Positions 1 through 8,102 of a stretch of 64,000 bases of DNA are shown here, piece after piece. Numbering within the stretch: the first letter of the stretch is position 1; the number at the start of each line of letters is the position of its first letter. The position numbers and the translations under genes are program-made. The DNA is from Gemmatimonadaceae bacterium (GTDB taxonomy: Bacteria; Gemmatimonadota; Gemmatimonadetes; Gemmatimonadales; Gemmatimonadaceae), in NCBI GenBank assembly GCA_025929535.1, contig JAICLZ010000001.1, positions 62,001 through 126,000 of the forward strand. The letters run 5' to 3'. The notes under the pieces are model-generated. The model did not search any database and was not told where the DNA came from. It saw only the letters and a list, made by a program, of their open reading frames with translations.

Positions 1-1739
1 GCGCCGATGAGAAGGCCGCCATTCGAGCCACCGCGAATTGCGAGCTTCTTCGACGACGTGTATTTCTGCGAGATGAGGTACTCCGCGCTCGCGATGAAGT
101 CGTCGAAGACGTTCTGCTTCTTCGCGAGCATCCCCGCCTCGTGCCACGCCCGTCCATACTCGCCGCCTCCGCGAATCACCGCGACTGCGTACACGCCGCC
201 CATCGTCACCCACTGCAGCATTGCCGGCGAGAACGCAGGCGTCATGTTGATGTCGAATCCGCCGTAGGCGTAGAGGATCGTCGGATGCGATCCGTCGAGC
301 GTCAGCCCTTTCTTCGCAGTCACGAAGATCGGGAGCTTCGTGCCGTCCTTGCCGATCGCGAACAGCTGCTTCGTCTCGTACGCGGTGCTGTCCACCGGCG
401 GCGTCGCGACCAGGACCGGCGACTCCGTCCGCTTCTCGATGTCGTACCGGTAGATGGAGGCGGGCTCCAGGTACGACGCGTACGAATAGAACATCTCCCA
501 CTCGTTCGGCTTTCCGGAGACGGCCGTGATCGTCCCGATTCCCGGCAGGCTCACGCGCCCCACGCGATTCCCGCGCAGTCCGTAAATTTCCAGCACCGAG
601 TGCGCATCCTGGAGCGTGTGCACGACGAAGTGGCCGCCGATGAGCTCCACGTTCTCCATCTCGTTCCCGAGCTCGGGGATGAGCGTGCGCCAGTACTTCT
701 TCGCCGGCTTGTTGATGTCGACGGCGACCACGCGACCCAGCGGCGCATCCTGCGTGGTCTGCAGGAAGAAGACATCGCCCGCGTTGTCGATCACGCGGTT
801 CTGCGATTCCTCATCGTCGACCAGCGTCACCAGCGGATTGTTGATCTTGGGCTTTCCGGGATTGCTGACGTCGATGAAGAAGACGCGATTGTTGGGATTC
901 GTCCCATCGGAGACGTAGATGATGACGTACTCGCCATCATCGCTCACGGTCGCGGTGATCCCCCACTGTGGGTGATCCGGGCGCTCGTAGATGAGGCGGT
1001 CCTTCGCCTGCGGCTCACCCACATAATGGTAGTAGAGCTTCTGGCCCGTGTTCTTCGCGAGCAGCGCATTCTCGCTCTTCGGTTCCTCGAAGCGCGAGTA
1101 GAAGAAGCCCTTGTGATCCTTCGTCCACGCGATGTTGGAGAACTTCACCCACTTGAGGGTGTCGGAGAGATCGGCGCCCTTCTCGACATCGCGCACGCGA
1201 ATCTCTTCCCAATCCGATCCCGCCGTTGCCACGGCGTAGGCGAGATACTTCCCGTTCTCGGTGGCGTCCCAGACTCCGAGCGCGACGGTTCCGTCGGCCG
1301 AGAGCGTGTTCGGATCGAGCACCATCTTCCGGACACCCTTGAGACCGTGCTGCACGTAGAGCACGGCCTGGTTCTGCAGGCCGCTGTTCTCCGTGAAAAA
1401 ATAGTCCTTGCCCCGCTTCGTCGGCACGGTGTACTTCGGATAATTCCAGATGCGCGTGAGCTGGTCCTTGATGGTCGCGCGCTCGGGAATCGATGCGAGG
1501 TACTGAAAGGTCAGCGCGTTCTCCGCCTCGATCCACTGCTTCGTCTCGGGCGAATCCGTGTTCTCGAGCCATCGATACGGATCTGCGACCGTAGTGCCGA
1601 AGTACGTGTCCGACTGGTCGCTCTTGCGCGCAATCGGATAGTGCAGGGGCGACTGTGCGATGAGCTGCGTGGCGGCGAAGGCGGAGGACAACGCGAGGGC
1701 GCAGAGTGCCACCGCGCAAGCGGACGGAGAAACGCGCAT
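1..1739 (-). CDS. Prolyl oligopeptidase (S9A), secreted; 3' end outside the window
   Basis: Serine peptidase that cleaves short peptides after proline. Reading leftward from the ATG at 1739 gives a signal peptide (MRVSPSACAVALCALALSS, cleavage near AFA/AA), then the POP N-terminal start (HYPIARKSDQSDTYFGTTVADPYRWLE without its middle is typical: D-PYRWLE). Propeller blades follow; a family-typical stretch LIYERPDHPQWG lies near 1015-960. The nucleophile motif GGSNGG is at 15-32, with Ser about residue 572. About 580 codons are present against a usual 690-720, so the catalytic Asp and His lie to the left of the window. The export signal suggests extracytoplasmic peptide use. The gene precedes nothing obviously related. 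Identification is firm; the stop codon is not visible. Confidence 0.93.
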   Translation of the reverse strand, partial: MRVSPSACAVALCALALSSAFAATQLIAQSPLHYPIARKSDQSDTYFGTTVADPYRWLENTDSPETKQWIEAENALTFQYLASIPERATIKDQLTRIWNYPKYTVPTKRGKDYFFTENSGLQNQAVLYVQHGLKGVRKMVLDPNTLSADGTVALGVWDATENGKYLAYAVATAGSDWEEIRVRDVEKGADLSDTLKWVKFSNIAWTKDHKGFFYSRFEEPKSENALLAKNTGQKLYYHYVGEPQAKDRLIYERPDHPQWGITATVSDDGEYVIIYVSDGTNPNNRVFFIDVSNPGKPKINNPLVTLVDDEESQNRVIDNAGDVFFLQTTQDAPLGRVVAVDINKPAKKYWRTLIPELGNEMENVELIGGHFVVHTLQDAHSVLEIYGLRGNRVGRVSLPGIGTITAVSGKPNEWEMFYSYASYLEPASIYRYDIEKRTESPVLVATPPVDSTAYETKQLFAIGKDGTKLPIFVTAKKGLTLDGSHPTILYAYGGFDINMTPAFSPAMLQWVTMGGVYAVAVIRGGGEYGRAWHEAGMLAKKQNVFDDFIASAEYLISQKYTSSKKLAIRGGSNGGLLIG

Positions 1740-1830
1740 TGGAGTATGGAAAGGGAAACGCGACAATGCACGCCTGGCGCTCGGCGTGCGCTCGACCACG
1801 TCAATGTAACCCCAGTGCCCGCGCCGAGGT

Positions 1831-3060
1831 TCAGCGCGGAGGGCTCGCCCGTGATCCGTCGCGGCCGATCAGCACTCCGATGCACGCGCCGAGGGCGAGC
1901 GCGAGCCACTCCCACCACACCGTCCCGTGGACGCCAGTCGCAACTGGGATCAACAGTAGCGACGCTGCCAGTGCCGCTCCCACCGCCAGAAGTATCTTCG
2001 GCCCCGCGCGAGTAGCCCAATACGCCGCGGGTGCCGACAAGCCGGCCAGCCAGAGCACCGTCAACCATTTCGCCTCCGTTCCATACTCGTAATCGAAGGG
2101 CAAGAGATAGCTCCAGCCGAGTCCAGCGCCGACCGGCTGCGTTCGCTCGCGCGCCACTCCATCCTGGCGAGCGCTGATCCACAGCCGTTGATGAATCAAC
2201 CCGCCCGCCACGAACATGGTGTCCGGCTTAGCAGGACGATGGGAAGGAAAGACGCTATCCAGCCTGATGCTCGGAGTCGCGACCCTCGCGTCTGCCGTGC
2301 GCATGCGAATGGAGAAAATCAGATTGCCCTCTCGCTCGCCGAGCATGAAGATCTGCGAGCGCTCGTAGTCGTAGACGGTCGCGATCGCGGCAACGGGACT
2401 GGAGCGTATCCCGCCGACGATCGTCGCCTCGACCACCACCGAATCCGACGAGAGTCGGCGGCGCACATCAGCGCTCACGCCGGAAATGGCGTAGGGTGTG
2501 GGAAGTCCGCCGGCCATTGCAGAGAGCACCTTTCCCGCGAAGTAGTCGTGATGCAGGAGCTCCGGACTCCAGGTGCCCCACGCGGTCGTGGTCGGAAGCG
2601 AGATGTGTGCGAGCCACGCGCTCGATCCGAGAACGAGCACCCACAGCGTCGTCCATCCCCACGCGAATCGCGTTGCCGCGCGACGAGAGGGGAAGACCAC
2701 GATGCGCCAGATATCCGCGCACAGGATTCCGATGAAGCCGCCAAACGAGTTCGTGAAAATGTCGCCCAGGCTGGTATCACGTCCCGGAATCCCGATCTGA
2801 AGCAGCTCCACCGTGATCGTGGTCACCAATCCAATCGCGAACGCGCGACGTCGCGATATTCCAGCGAGGCGCAACCCCATTCCGAACGGAATGAATAAAA
2901 ACACGTTGAGAATTGCATCGAGCACGGACCTCTCGCCGCACAACAGACACAGACTCGGAGGTTGCTTCGTTGCGGTGTATTGTGGAGAAAGCGTGAGGAC
3001 AGCGATGCACAATGCGCCCGCGATCCACAGCGCACGCCCGAAAGTTCTTTGTGGTATCAA
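1831..3060 (-). CDS. VanZ-family membrane protein with a periplasmic beta-sandwich-like insert
   Basis: 409 aa, read from a TTG at 3060. The N-terminal 140 residues carry the VanZ-like set of hydrophobic helices, including FLFIPFGMGLRLAG and the acidic helix TITVELLQIGIPGRDTSLGD, where the ELLQ...R..D pattern is characteristic of VanZ. Residues about 150-330 form a soluble segment rich in beta-strand patterns that resembles concanavalin/LamG-type lectin folds. Two or three further helices end the protein. VanZ proteins are linked to teicoplanin tolerance and are common beside EPS genes, but their biochemical role is unknown. The gene is divergent from the EPS operon starting at 3244. VanZ assignment is good; the lectin-like middle is inferred from pattern only. 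Confidence 0.8.
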   Translation of the reverse strand: MIPQRTFGRALWIAGALCIAVLTLSPQYTATKQPPSLCLLCGERSVLDAILNVFLFIPFGMGLRLAGISRRRAFAIGLVTTITVELLQIGIPGRDTSLGDIFTNSFGGFIGILCADIWRIVVFPSRRAATRFAWGWTTLWVLVLGSSAWLAHISLPTTTAWGTWSPELLHHDYFAGKVLSAMAGGLPTPYAISGVSADVRRRLSSDSVVVEATIVGGIRSSPVAAIATVYDYERSQIFMLGEREGNLIFSIRMRTADARVATPSIRLDSVFPSHRPAKPDTMFVAGGLIHQRLWISARQDGVARERTQPVGAGLGWSYLLPFDYEYGTEAKWLTVLWLAGLSAPAAYWATRAGPKILLAVGAALAASLLLIPVATGVHGTVWWEWLALALGACIGVLIGRDGSRASPPR

Positions 3061-3132
3061 CGCAACAGTCCGTGGCGCACAGTGAGAACTCCGGAGAGGG
3101 AAACAAGCGCGTAAAGCAGCCTGCGCGAACGG

Positions 3133-3146
3133 GATGTTACAACATC
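3133..3146. promoter_or_regulatory. Short inverted repeat upstream of the EPS sigma-54 promoter
   Basis: GATGTT-AC-AACATC is a perfect 6-2-6 inverted repeat. Its right edge is 27 bases upstream of the -24 element at 3174. The position would suit a repressor or accessory factor more than a distant enhancer. No family can be assigned. Confidence 0.3.
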
Positions 3147-3173
3147 GAACCGTTGCGCGCCGCGTTCCGTAGG

Positions 3174-3189
3174 TGGCACCCTAACTGCA
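3174..3189 (+). promoter_or_regulatory. Sigma-54 -24/-12 promoter for the first EPS operon
   Basis: TGGCACCCTAACTGCA matches the sigma-54 consensus TGGCACG-N4-TTGCW with one mismatch in each box region (C for G after the -24 hexamer, C for T in the -12 box). The diagnostic GG (3175-3176) and GC (3187-3188) are separated by exactly 10 bases. Transcription would start near 3200, about 45 bases before the deacetylase ATG. An NtrC-type activator is encoded in the same locus at 29715. Similar TGGCACC-type elements occur at 8074 and 15916. Confidence 0.7.
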
Positions 3190-3243
3190 AGACTTTGACG
3201 CACACATGAAGGCTTCGACTTTTCGCGCAGCGTGGCGCTCCGT

Positions 3244-4137
3244 ATGAGCTTGCCGGTGCACTGCGCCACTGAGCACATCTTCACCGTCGACGTGGAAGAA
3301 TATTTCCAGGTCGGTGCATTCGACCGTGTGGTGCGGCGAGAGGACTGGGACTCGCATCCAAGCCGCCTGGAGCATTCTGTCGGCATCCTGCTCGAGCTAC
3401 TTGCGCGCCATCACGCCAACGCCACGTTTTTCACGCTCGGATGGGTTGCCGAGCGCCATCCGTTCTTGATGCGCCGGATCGCGGAAGCCGGGCACGAGAT
3501 CGCGTCGCACGGCCACTGGCATCGTCGCGTCAACACGCTCACGCCCGACGAATTCCGCGACGACGTGCGCGTCTCCAAGGCGATTCTCGAGGAGCATTGC
3601 GGCGCGCCGGTGTGGGGCTTTCGCGCCCCCAACTTCTCCATCACTCCGGGCACGGAGTGGGCATTCGACATTCTCATCGAGGAGGGCTTTCGATACGACT
3701 CGAGCCTCTTCCCGATCAATCGTCCCGGTTACGGAAATCCGAAAGCGCCGCCGGTTCCGCATGTCATCCACCGGCCCGCCGGAACGCTCACGGAGCTGCC
3801 GCTCGCAACGACGCAGTGGCGCGGAATGCGACTCCCCGCAGCGGGCGGCGCGTACCTCCGCCATCTTCCGTTCCGCCTCATCCAGCGCGCCCTGCGCGAG
3901 CATGATGCCGCCGGAATCCCGGCGATGTTCTACATTCATCCGTGGGAGCTCGATCCCGATCAGCCGCGCATCGATGTGCCGTGGCACACGCACGTGCGGC
4001 ACTACGGTGGCCTGCGCAAAACACAGCCGCTCCTCGAGCGGCTCCTTGGTGAGTTCCGGTTCCGGAGCGTGGCGCAGTGTCTCAAGCTACCGATCTCCAA
4101 CACGAAGAGCTCCCGGGCGGTCAGCGCAGTCGAGTGA
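3244..4137 (+). CDS. Polysaccharide deacetylase, XrtA/PEP-CTERM-locus type (NodB fold)
   Basis: 297 aa. A metal-dependent carbohydrate esterase family 4 (NodB) enzyme that would remove N-acetyl groups from the EPS or its precursor. Visible motifs: FTVDVEEYFQV (catalytic and metal Asp, in the DVEEYF form typical of the DUF3473-containing subgroup), SHGHWH (metal His pair), WGFRAPNFSI (motif 3), and a late FYIHPWELDPDQPR, which is the C-terminal signature of this subgroup. The ATG at 3244 was chosen; a GTG at 3232 is in frame. It is the first gene of an operon: the FemAB start overlaps its stop (GTGA). The sigma-54 element at 3174 lies just upstream. Identification is strong; the substrate is not known. 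Confidence 0.92.
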   Translation: MSLPVHCATEHIFTVDVEEYFQVGAFDRVVRREDWDSHPSRLEHSVGILLELLARHHANATFFTLGWVAERHPFLMRRIAEAGHEIASHGHWHRRVNTLTPDEFRDDVRVSKAILEEHCGAPVWGFRAPNFSITPGTEWAFDILIEEGFRYDSSLFPINRPGYGNPKAPPVPHVIHRPAGTLTELPLATTQWRGMRLPAAGGAYLRHLPFRLIQRALREHDAAGIPAMFYIHPWELDPDQPRIDVPWHTHVRHYGGLRKTQPLLERLLGEFRFRSVAQCLKLPISNTKSSRAVSAVE

Positions 4138-5159
4138 CCGCACGCGTCGATCGCTTTTCCGGAACGGCCGCGGAGTGGGACAGCGTCGCACGCGGCTCGC
4201 CCGGGTTCACCCACTTTCATCTGTACGGCTGGCGCGCCGTGATGGAGCGCGTCTTCGGACACGAGTGCATCTATCTCGCCGCGCGCGACGAGGCGGGTGC
4301 GCTCGCAGGCGTGCTGCCGCTCGTGCGCGTGAAGAGCCTTCTGTTCGGGCACTTTCTCGTGTCCATGCCGTTCCTCAACTACGGCGGTCCGCTCGGCACC
4401 ACGGATGCGATCGTCGCGCTCGTGGCGCACGCCTCCGATATCGCACGCGACTCGGGCGCGAAGCTCCTCGAGCTGCGCAGCCGCATCCCGCTGCCGATCG
4501 ATCTTCCCGTGTCGCACCGCAAGATCACGGTGCTTCTGGATCTGCCGGGATCCGAGCCCGCACTGATGAAGCAGCTCGATGCAAAGCTGCGCAGCCAGGT
4601 GCGTCGGCCGCAAAAAGAGGGAGTGACGGTGAAGTTCGGTGCCGATCAGGTCGCGCCCTTCTTCGATGTTTTCGCGCAGCACATGCGCGATCTCGGTACT
4701 CCCACGCAGCCGCGCCTCCTCTTCGACACGATCGCCGATGTCTTTCCCGACGACGCCTGGTTCGGCTGCGCGTGGCACGGAGGCCGACCCGTCGCGTGCG
4801 GCTGCGCCTTTGCCTGGGAAAACGAGGTGGAGATGACGTGGGCCTCTTCGCTCAACGCGTACAAGCGCATCGCGCCGAACATGCTGCTGTACTATCGCTT
4901 CATGGAGCGCGCGATCGATGCGGGCCTCGGGACGTTCAACTTCGGCCGCACCTCGCCCAACAGCGGCACGCACAAGTTCAAGCTGCAGTGGGGCGCACGC
5001 GACGAGCAGCTCTGGTGGTACGATCGCGCCGCGAGCGCGGAGGTGAAAACGCCGTCGCCAACGGACTCGGGCTACTCGTGGGGGCCGCGCATCTGGAAAC
5101 GGCTTCCCACCTCGGTCGCGACGATGCTCGGACCCCGGATCGTGCGCTACATCCCTTGA
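4134..5159 (+). CDS. FemAB-family GNAT-fold acyltransferase (XrtA/PEP-CTERM locus type)
   Basis: 341 aa. FemAB proteins transfer amino acids or acyl groups from carrier molecules onto cell-wall or polysaccharide amines. Typical features are the mid-protein SMPFLNYGGPLG, the helical RSQVRRPQKEGV segment, and FGRTSPNSGTHKFKLQWGA near the C-terminus, which closely matches FemAB proteins found next to XrtA-type deacetylases. The GTG at 4134 was chosen because it overlaps the deacetylase stop as GTGA and gives a normal N-terminus (TARVDRFSGTAAEWD); an in-frame GTG at 4077 would overlap by 61 bases. Working after a deacetylase, it could acylate freed amino groups; that is inference. Confidence 0.88.
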   Translation: MTARVDRFSGTAAEWDSVARGSPGFTHFHLYGWRAVMERVFGHECIYLAARDEAGALAGVLPLVRVKSLLFGHFLVSMPFLNYGGPLGTTDAIVALVAHASDIARDSGAKLLELRSRIPLPIDLPVSHRKITVLLDLPGSEPALMKQLDAKLRSQVRRPQKEGVTVKFGADQVAPFFDVFAQHMRDLGTPTQPRLLFDTIADVFPDDAWFGCAWHGGRPVACGCAFAWENEVEMTWASSLNAYKRIAPNMLLYYRFMERAIDAGLGTFNFGRTSPNSGTHKFKLQWGARDEQLWWYDRAASAEVKTPSPTDSGYSWGPRIWKRLPTSVATMLGPRIVRYIP

Positions 5160-6310
5160 TCGGCCGGCACCAGCTTCCAGTCAGCTCGACGATCACGGCG
5201 CGCTCGCTCGTGCGCGCCATCGGCGCCGGCGCGCACGAGCGCGTGGGGCTCGGCGCCGAGCTGCGCCAGGCCTTCGGCGCGAGCGACGTGGTGCTCGTGG
5301 ACAGCGGCACCTCGGCGCTCGCGATGGCGCTGCGCGTGACCACGCCGGTGGGTGGCGTCGTCGCGCTTCCCGCGTATGCGTGCGTCGACATCGGCGCCGC
5401 TGCCATCCACGCCCGGGTGCGCGTGCGTCTCTACGACGTGGATCCCGCCACGCTCTCCGGCGATCTCGATTCGGTAAGGCGCGTGCTCGAGGCGGGCGCC
5501 GACACGATCGTCGTCTCGCATCTCTTCGGCTATCCCGCAGACGTTCCCGCCGTCGCGGCGCTCGCCGCGGGGCATGGCGCCACCGTGGTCGAGGACGCGG
5601 CACAGGGCGCGTGGGGCTCGTTGCGCGGCACACGGCTCGGCGCGTTCGGCCCGCTCGCGGTGCTCAGCTTCGGGCGAGGCAAGGGGATGACCGGCGGTGG
5701 CGGCGGTGCGCTGCTCGCGGTCGGCGAGCGAGCTCCGGACGCGTTGACCGGTGCCAGCGAGCGCGTCGGTGCAGCCGCGAGATCACTGCGCACGCTCGTC
5801 GTGACCACGGCGCAGTGGGTGCTCGGCCGCCCGGCGCTGTACGCGCTCCCGTCCGCGATTCCATTATTGCATCTGGGCGAGACGATCTACCATCCGGCGC
5901 ACGAGCCGCGCTCGATCACCGCCGCGAGCGCGTCTCTCGTGCGCGCGGCGCTCCTGCGAGCACACGCGGATCTCGCGGTGCGGCGCCGGAACGCCGAGGT
6001 ACTCGGGCTCGCGGCACGGAGCTCTGGCGACCTTCGCGTGATTCTTCCAATCGAGGGCGCGGAGCCGGGCTATCTGCGCTTCCCCGTGCGACTGGCGGAA
6101 TACCGTGCGAAGAATCGCGAGCAACCTGCTCTCGGGATCGTACACGGTTACCCCGACACGCTCGCCGATCTGCGCGAGCTGCGATCATCTATTCTCGGTG
6201 ACGAGCGGCTGTCGGGTGCGCGCGAGCTTCAGCGCTCGATTGTGACGCTGCCCACACACTCGCTGCTGACCGAAAAAGATTTGGCGAAACTGTGTAGCTG
6301 GATGGGTTGA
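5156..6310 (+). CDS. DegT/DnrJ/EryC1-family PLP-dependent sugar aminotransferase
   Basis: 384 aa, read from a TTG at 5156 that overlaps the FemAB stop (TTGA). Fold-type I aminotransferase, presumably converting a nucleotide-linked keto-sugar to an amino sugar for the EPS repeat unit. Motifs: DSGTSALAMAL (PLP phosphate-binding loop), LPAYACVD, VVEDAAQGAWGS (the family's ED.AQ signature) and SFGRGKGMTGG with the Schiff-base Lys near residue 176. The segment after the Lys is very Gly-rich (TGGGGGALL). No in-frame ATG or GTG gives a complete N-terminus. The supply of amino sugars fits with the deacetylase and FemAB genes in the same operon. Confidence 0.85.
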   Translation: MIGRHQLPVSSTITARSLVRAIGAGAHERVGLGAELRQAFGASDVVLVDSGTSALAMALRVTTPVGGVVALPAYACVDIGAAAIHARVRVRLYDVDPATLSGDLDSVRRVLEAGADTIVVSHLFGYPADVPAVAALAAGHGATVVEDAAQGAWGSLRGTRLGAFGPLAVLSFGRGKGMTGGGGGALLAVGERAPDALTGASERVGAAARSLRTLVVTTAQWVLGRPALYALPSAIPLLHLGETIYHPAHEPRSITAASASLVRAALLRAHADLAVRRRNAEVLGLAARSSGDLRVILPIEGAEPGYLRFPVRLAEYRAKNREQPALGIVHGYPDTLADLRELRSSILGDERLSGARELQRSIVTLPTHSLLTEKDLAKLCSWMG

Positions 6311-6474
6311 CGAGCCGGAACGACCACTGTAAATATGCGCCACAGATCGACGCGCCAGTGTCGATTGCGAAGGGCGTCTCCCAAAACGCGCTTCGATTTT
6401 CATGAGACGGAATCGCCCTCTGCTGGCGATCTCCCACCGCAGGATTACCTCGCGGCATGATCGTTGGGCCTTGT

Positions 6475-6564
6475 GCCCGCGACAAAGGCAAACCCGTCAA
6501 AAGACGGGGACGCAAAGCCAACGAGGCTAAAGCGCTCAGTGTGCGCCATGCCGGTCGGGTTGCC
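6475..6564 (+). promoter_or_regulatory. Cyclic-di-GMP-I (GEMM-I) riboswitch, copy 1
   Basis: The leader holds the conserved GEMM-I core: GGCAAACCC (6487-6495), a hairpin closed by CCGTC/GACGG with an AAAA loop, GGGACGCAAAGCC (6507-6519), then GAGGCTAAA, a second stem (GCGC...GCGC) and the terminal GCCGGTCGGGTTGCC (6550-6564). These are the elements that bind c-di-GMP and dock the tetraloop in the Vc2-type aptamer. The element ends 7 bases before the Shine-Dalgarno GGAG (6572-6575) of the lipoprotein gene at 6583, so control of translation start is plausible. Whether it turns the gene on or off cannot be told from sequence. Confidence 0.93.
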
Positions 6565-6582
6565 GTGGACTGGAGACTCGAC

Positions 6583-7983
6583 TTGCGCAAATCCCTCCTC
6601 GCCCTGGCCGCGATGATCGCGGCCGCCGCCTGCACGGACGCCACCGCGCCCGAGGCAGCTCCGCCCGTCAACGCCTACCTCAAATCAGACGCCACATCGA
6701 CGATCACCGCTTCGCTCGCAGCACCGGCGTCGCTCTGGTCGGGGTACTCGACGCAATCGCATCACTGGTCGCACATCACGACGTTCATGACCGACTTCTA
6801 CTACTCGTGGACCAGCACCGAGCGCACGTGGGCGGGCCAACACTACGATGTCGCAATGTCGGGCAGTGGCGCGGCGTGGCGCGCCGTCAATCCGACGGTC
6901 AATCATCTCACGTACGCACTGCTCTGGAGCATGCTGGTAGGCTCGACGACCAGCCTCGGGACCGGCTACTACTCCGACATGCGGAGTTGGTTCGCCTCGC
7001 ACACGCAGTACTCGCTCGAGAAGGCGTTCGTGCACAGGCGAGGGGCATCCTTCAACCAGGCCGGCCGTGTCTACTACTATCGGCTGGGCACCTATCGCTG
7101 GGCCATAAACCCGAAGGACCCGGGCGCGATCGCGTACACGGTGAGCCGCGCCAAGCGGATCGCCGCGAATGACGGAGGGATTTTCTTCGACGAGGCCTCC
7201 TCCGGCGACATGACCTCGACTTTGGGCGACATGCAGGAGTTCGCGTCGCGCACCGACTACGTCGCCGCGATCGCCAACGTGCTCGCGCAGGCCAAGGCAG
7301 CCGTCGGGTCGAAGATGATCATGCTCAACACCGCCGGGTACACGACGTCGCTCGATTCCATCAACGCCCGCCGTGCCGGCGCCGTGCACCTCGAGCAGTT
7401 CAACAACTTCAAGTGGTCCGGGATGTACGGCCATTGGCGGTGGGTCACGAATCTCGCATCGCTCGGCGTGTTCGTGGACGTGGTGAGCGCCTATAGCACG
7501 AGAGACATGCCAGGGATGGCTTCGTATTACCCGCCGGGGAACTCGCCATCCAACATTCAGCGCGCCAAGCTTTGGGAGCTCGCGAGCTACTATCTGTCGC
7601 TACCCGCGACTGGCGCCAAGAACGTCGCCGTTCAGCTGGAGAACTACTGGTCGGTGCCGTATTCCACGATCTGGACGAAGGCACAGGAAGCCAACATCGG
7701 TCTTCCGGTCACCCCCATGTGGGAGTCGTCCAGAGGCACCGATCCACTCGGCCAGAGGTATGTGATCTACGCACGCGATTTCCAGCGCGCCCGCGTCATC
7801 CTGCGGATGCAGCAGGGCTGGGGCTCGCAGAACTACATGGATGCCAGCGCGATCACGATCAATCTCCCGTACGGCGAGCGCTGGATCCCGCTCAATGCCA
7901 ACGGCACGGTGCAGAGCGCGATAACCACCCTGCACTTGCGCAACAGTGAGGCAGTGATCCTGCTGCGGGGTAGCAAAATGTAG
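6583..7983 (+). CDS. Putative glycoside-hydrolase-like lipoprotein, paralog 1 (riboswitch-controlled)
   Basis: 466 aa, read from the TTG at 6583 with GGAG 7 bases upstream; an in-frame GTG at 6565 abuts the riboswitch. Signal peptide and lipobox are LRKSLLALAAMIAAAAC-TD, so it should be lipid-anchored outside the inner membrane. The mature part resembles TIM-barrel hypothetical glycosyl hydrolases (GHL-type): YYSWTSTERTW, YRWAINPKDPG, NDGGIFFDEAS (likely acid pair D-E), KLWELASYYLSL, then a C-terminal beta domain ending LHLRNSEAVILL. It shares these blocks with the proteins at 18307 and 21757. A role in trimming or releasing EPS is inference from context. Enzyme activity is not proven by motif alone. 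Confidence 0.72.
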   Translation: MRKSLLALAAMIAAAACTDATAPEAAPPVNAYLKSDATSTITASLAAPASLWSGYSTQSHHWSHITTFMTDFYYSWTSTERTWAGQHYDVAMSGSGAAWRAVNPTVNHLTYALLWSMLVGSTTSLGTGYYSDMRSWFASHTQYSLEKAFVHRRGASFNQAGRVYYYRLGTYRWAINPKDPGAIAYTVSRAKRIAANDGGIFFDEASSGDMTSTLGDMQEFASRTDYVAAIANVLAQAKAAVGSKMIMLNTAGYTTSLDSINARRAGAVHLEQFNNFKWSGMYGHWRWVTNLASLGVFVDVVSAYSTRDMPGMASYYPPGNSPSNIQRAKLWELASYYLSLPATGAKNVAVQLENYWSVPYSTIWTKAQEANIGLPVTPMWESSRGTDPLGQRYVIYARDFQRARVILRMQQGWGSQNYMDASAITINLPYGERWIPLNANGTVQSAITTLHLRNSEAVILLRGSKM

Positions 7984-7998
7984 CCCCGGATGCTGGCC

Positions 7999-8034
7999 TG
8001 GCGGTGGTCGCGATGTCATGTTGCGCCACCGCCA
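7999..8034 (+). other. Long-stem inverted repeat after the lipoprotein gene
   Basis: TGGCGGTGG (7999-8007) and CCACCGCCA (8026-8034) pair perfectly with an 18-base loop. There is no T-run after it, so a classic intrinsic terminator is doubtful. It lies 40 bases upstream of the sigma-54 element at 8074 and could instead be a protein-binding site. Confidence 0.35.
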
Positions 8035-8073
8035 CAGTGAGTGGCTGGCCTCCGGCTGGGGGCCCGCCACGGG

Positions 8074-8089
8074 TGGCACCCAATTCGCT
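8074..8089 (+). promoter_or_regulatory. Sigma-54 -24/-12 promoter for the polymerase/ligase gene
   Basis: TGGCACCCAATTCGCT has a perfect TGGCAC -24 box, GG-N10-GC spacing (8075-8076 and 8087-8088) and a -12 box TCGCT with one mismatch to TTGCT. Transcription would start about 8100, only a few bases before ATGs at 8103 and 8109, so the message may be nearly leaderless. Confidence 0.6.
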
Positions 8090-8102
8090 AGCTTCAGCAC
8101 CG

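Noticed and set aside
141-2015. Long plus-strand open frame opposite the prolyl oligopeptidase
   Set aside because: Shadow frame caused by high GC. The minus strand encodes a complete set of peptidase motifs including GGSNGG.
3761-5155. A plus-strand open frame that extends upstream of the DegT aminotransferase
   Set aside because: It runs in a different frame under the deacetylase and FemAB genes, is Arg/Ser/Ala-rich, and the aminotransferase fits a start at 5156.
6311-6474. A sigma-54 element before riboswitch copy 1
   Set aside because: GG and GC pairs occur but with spacings of 11-13, not 10.
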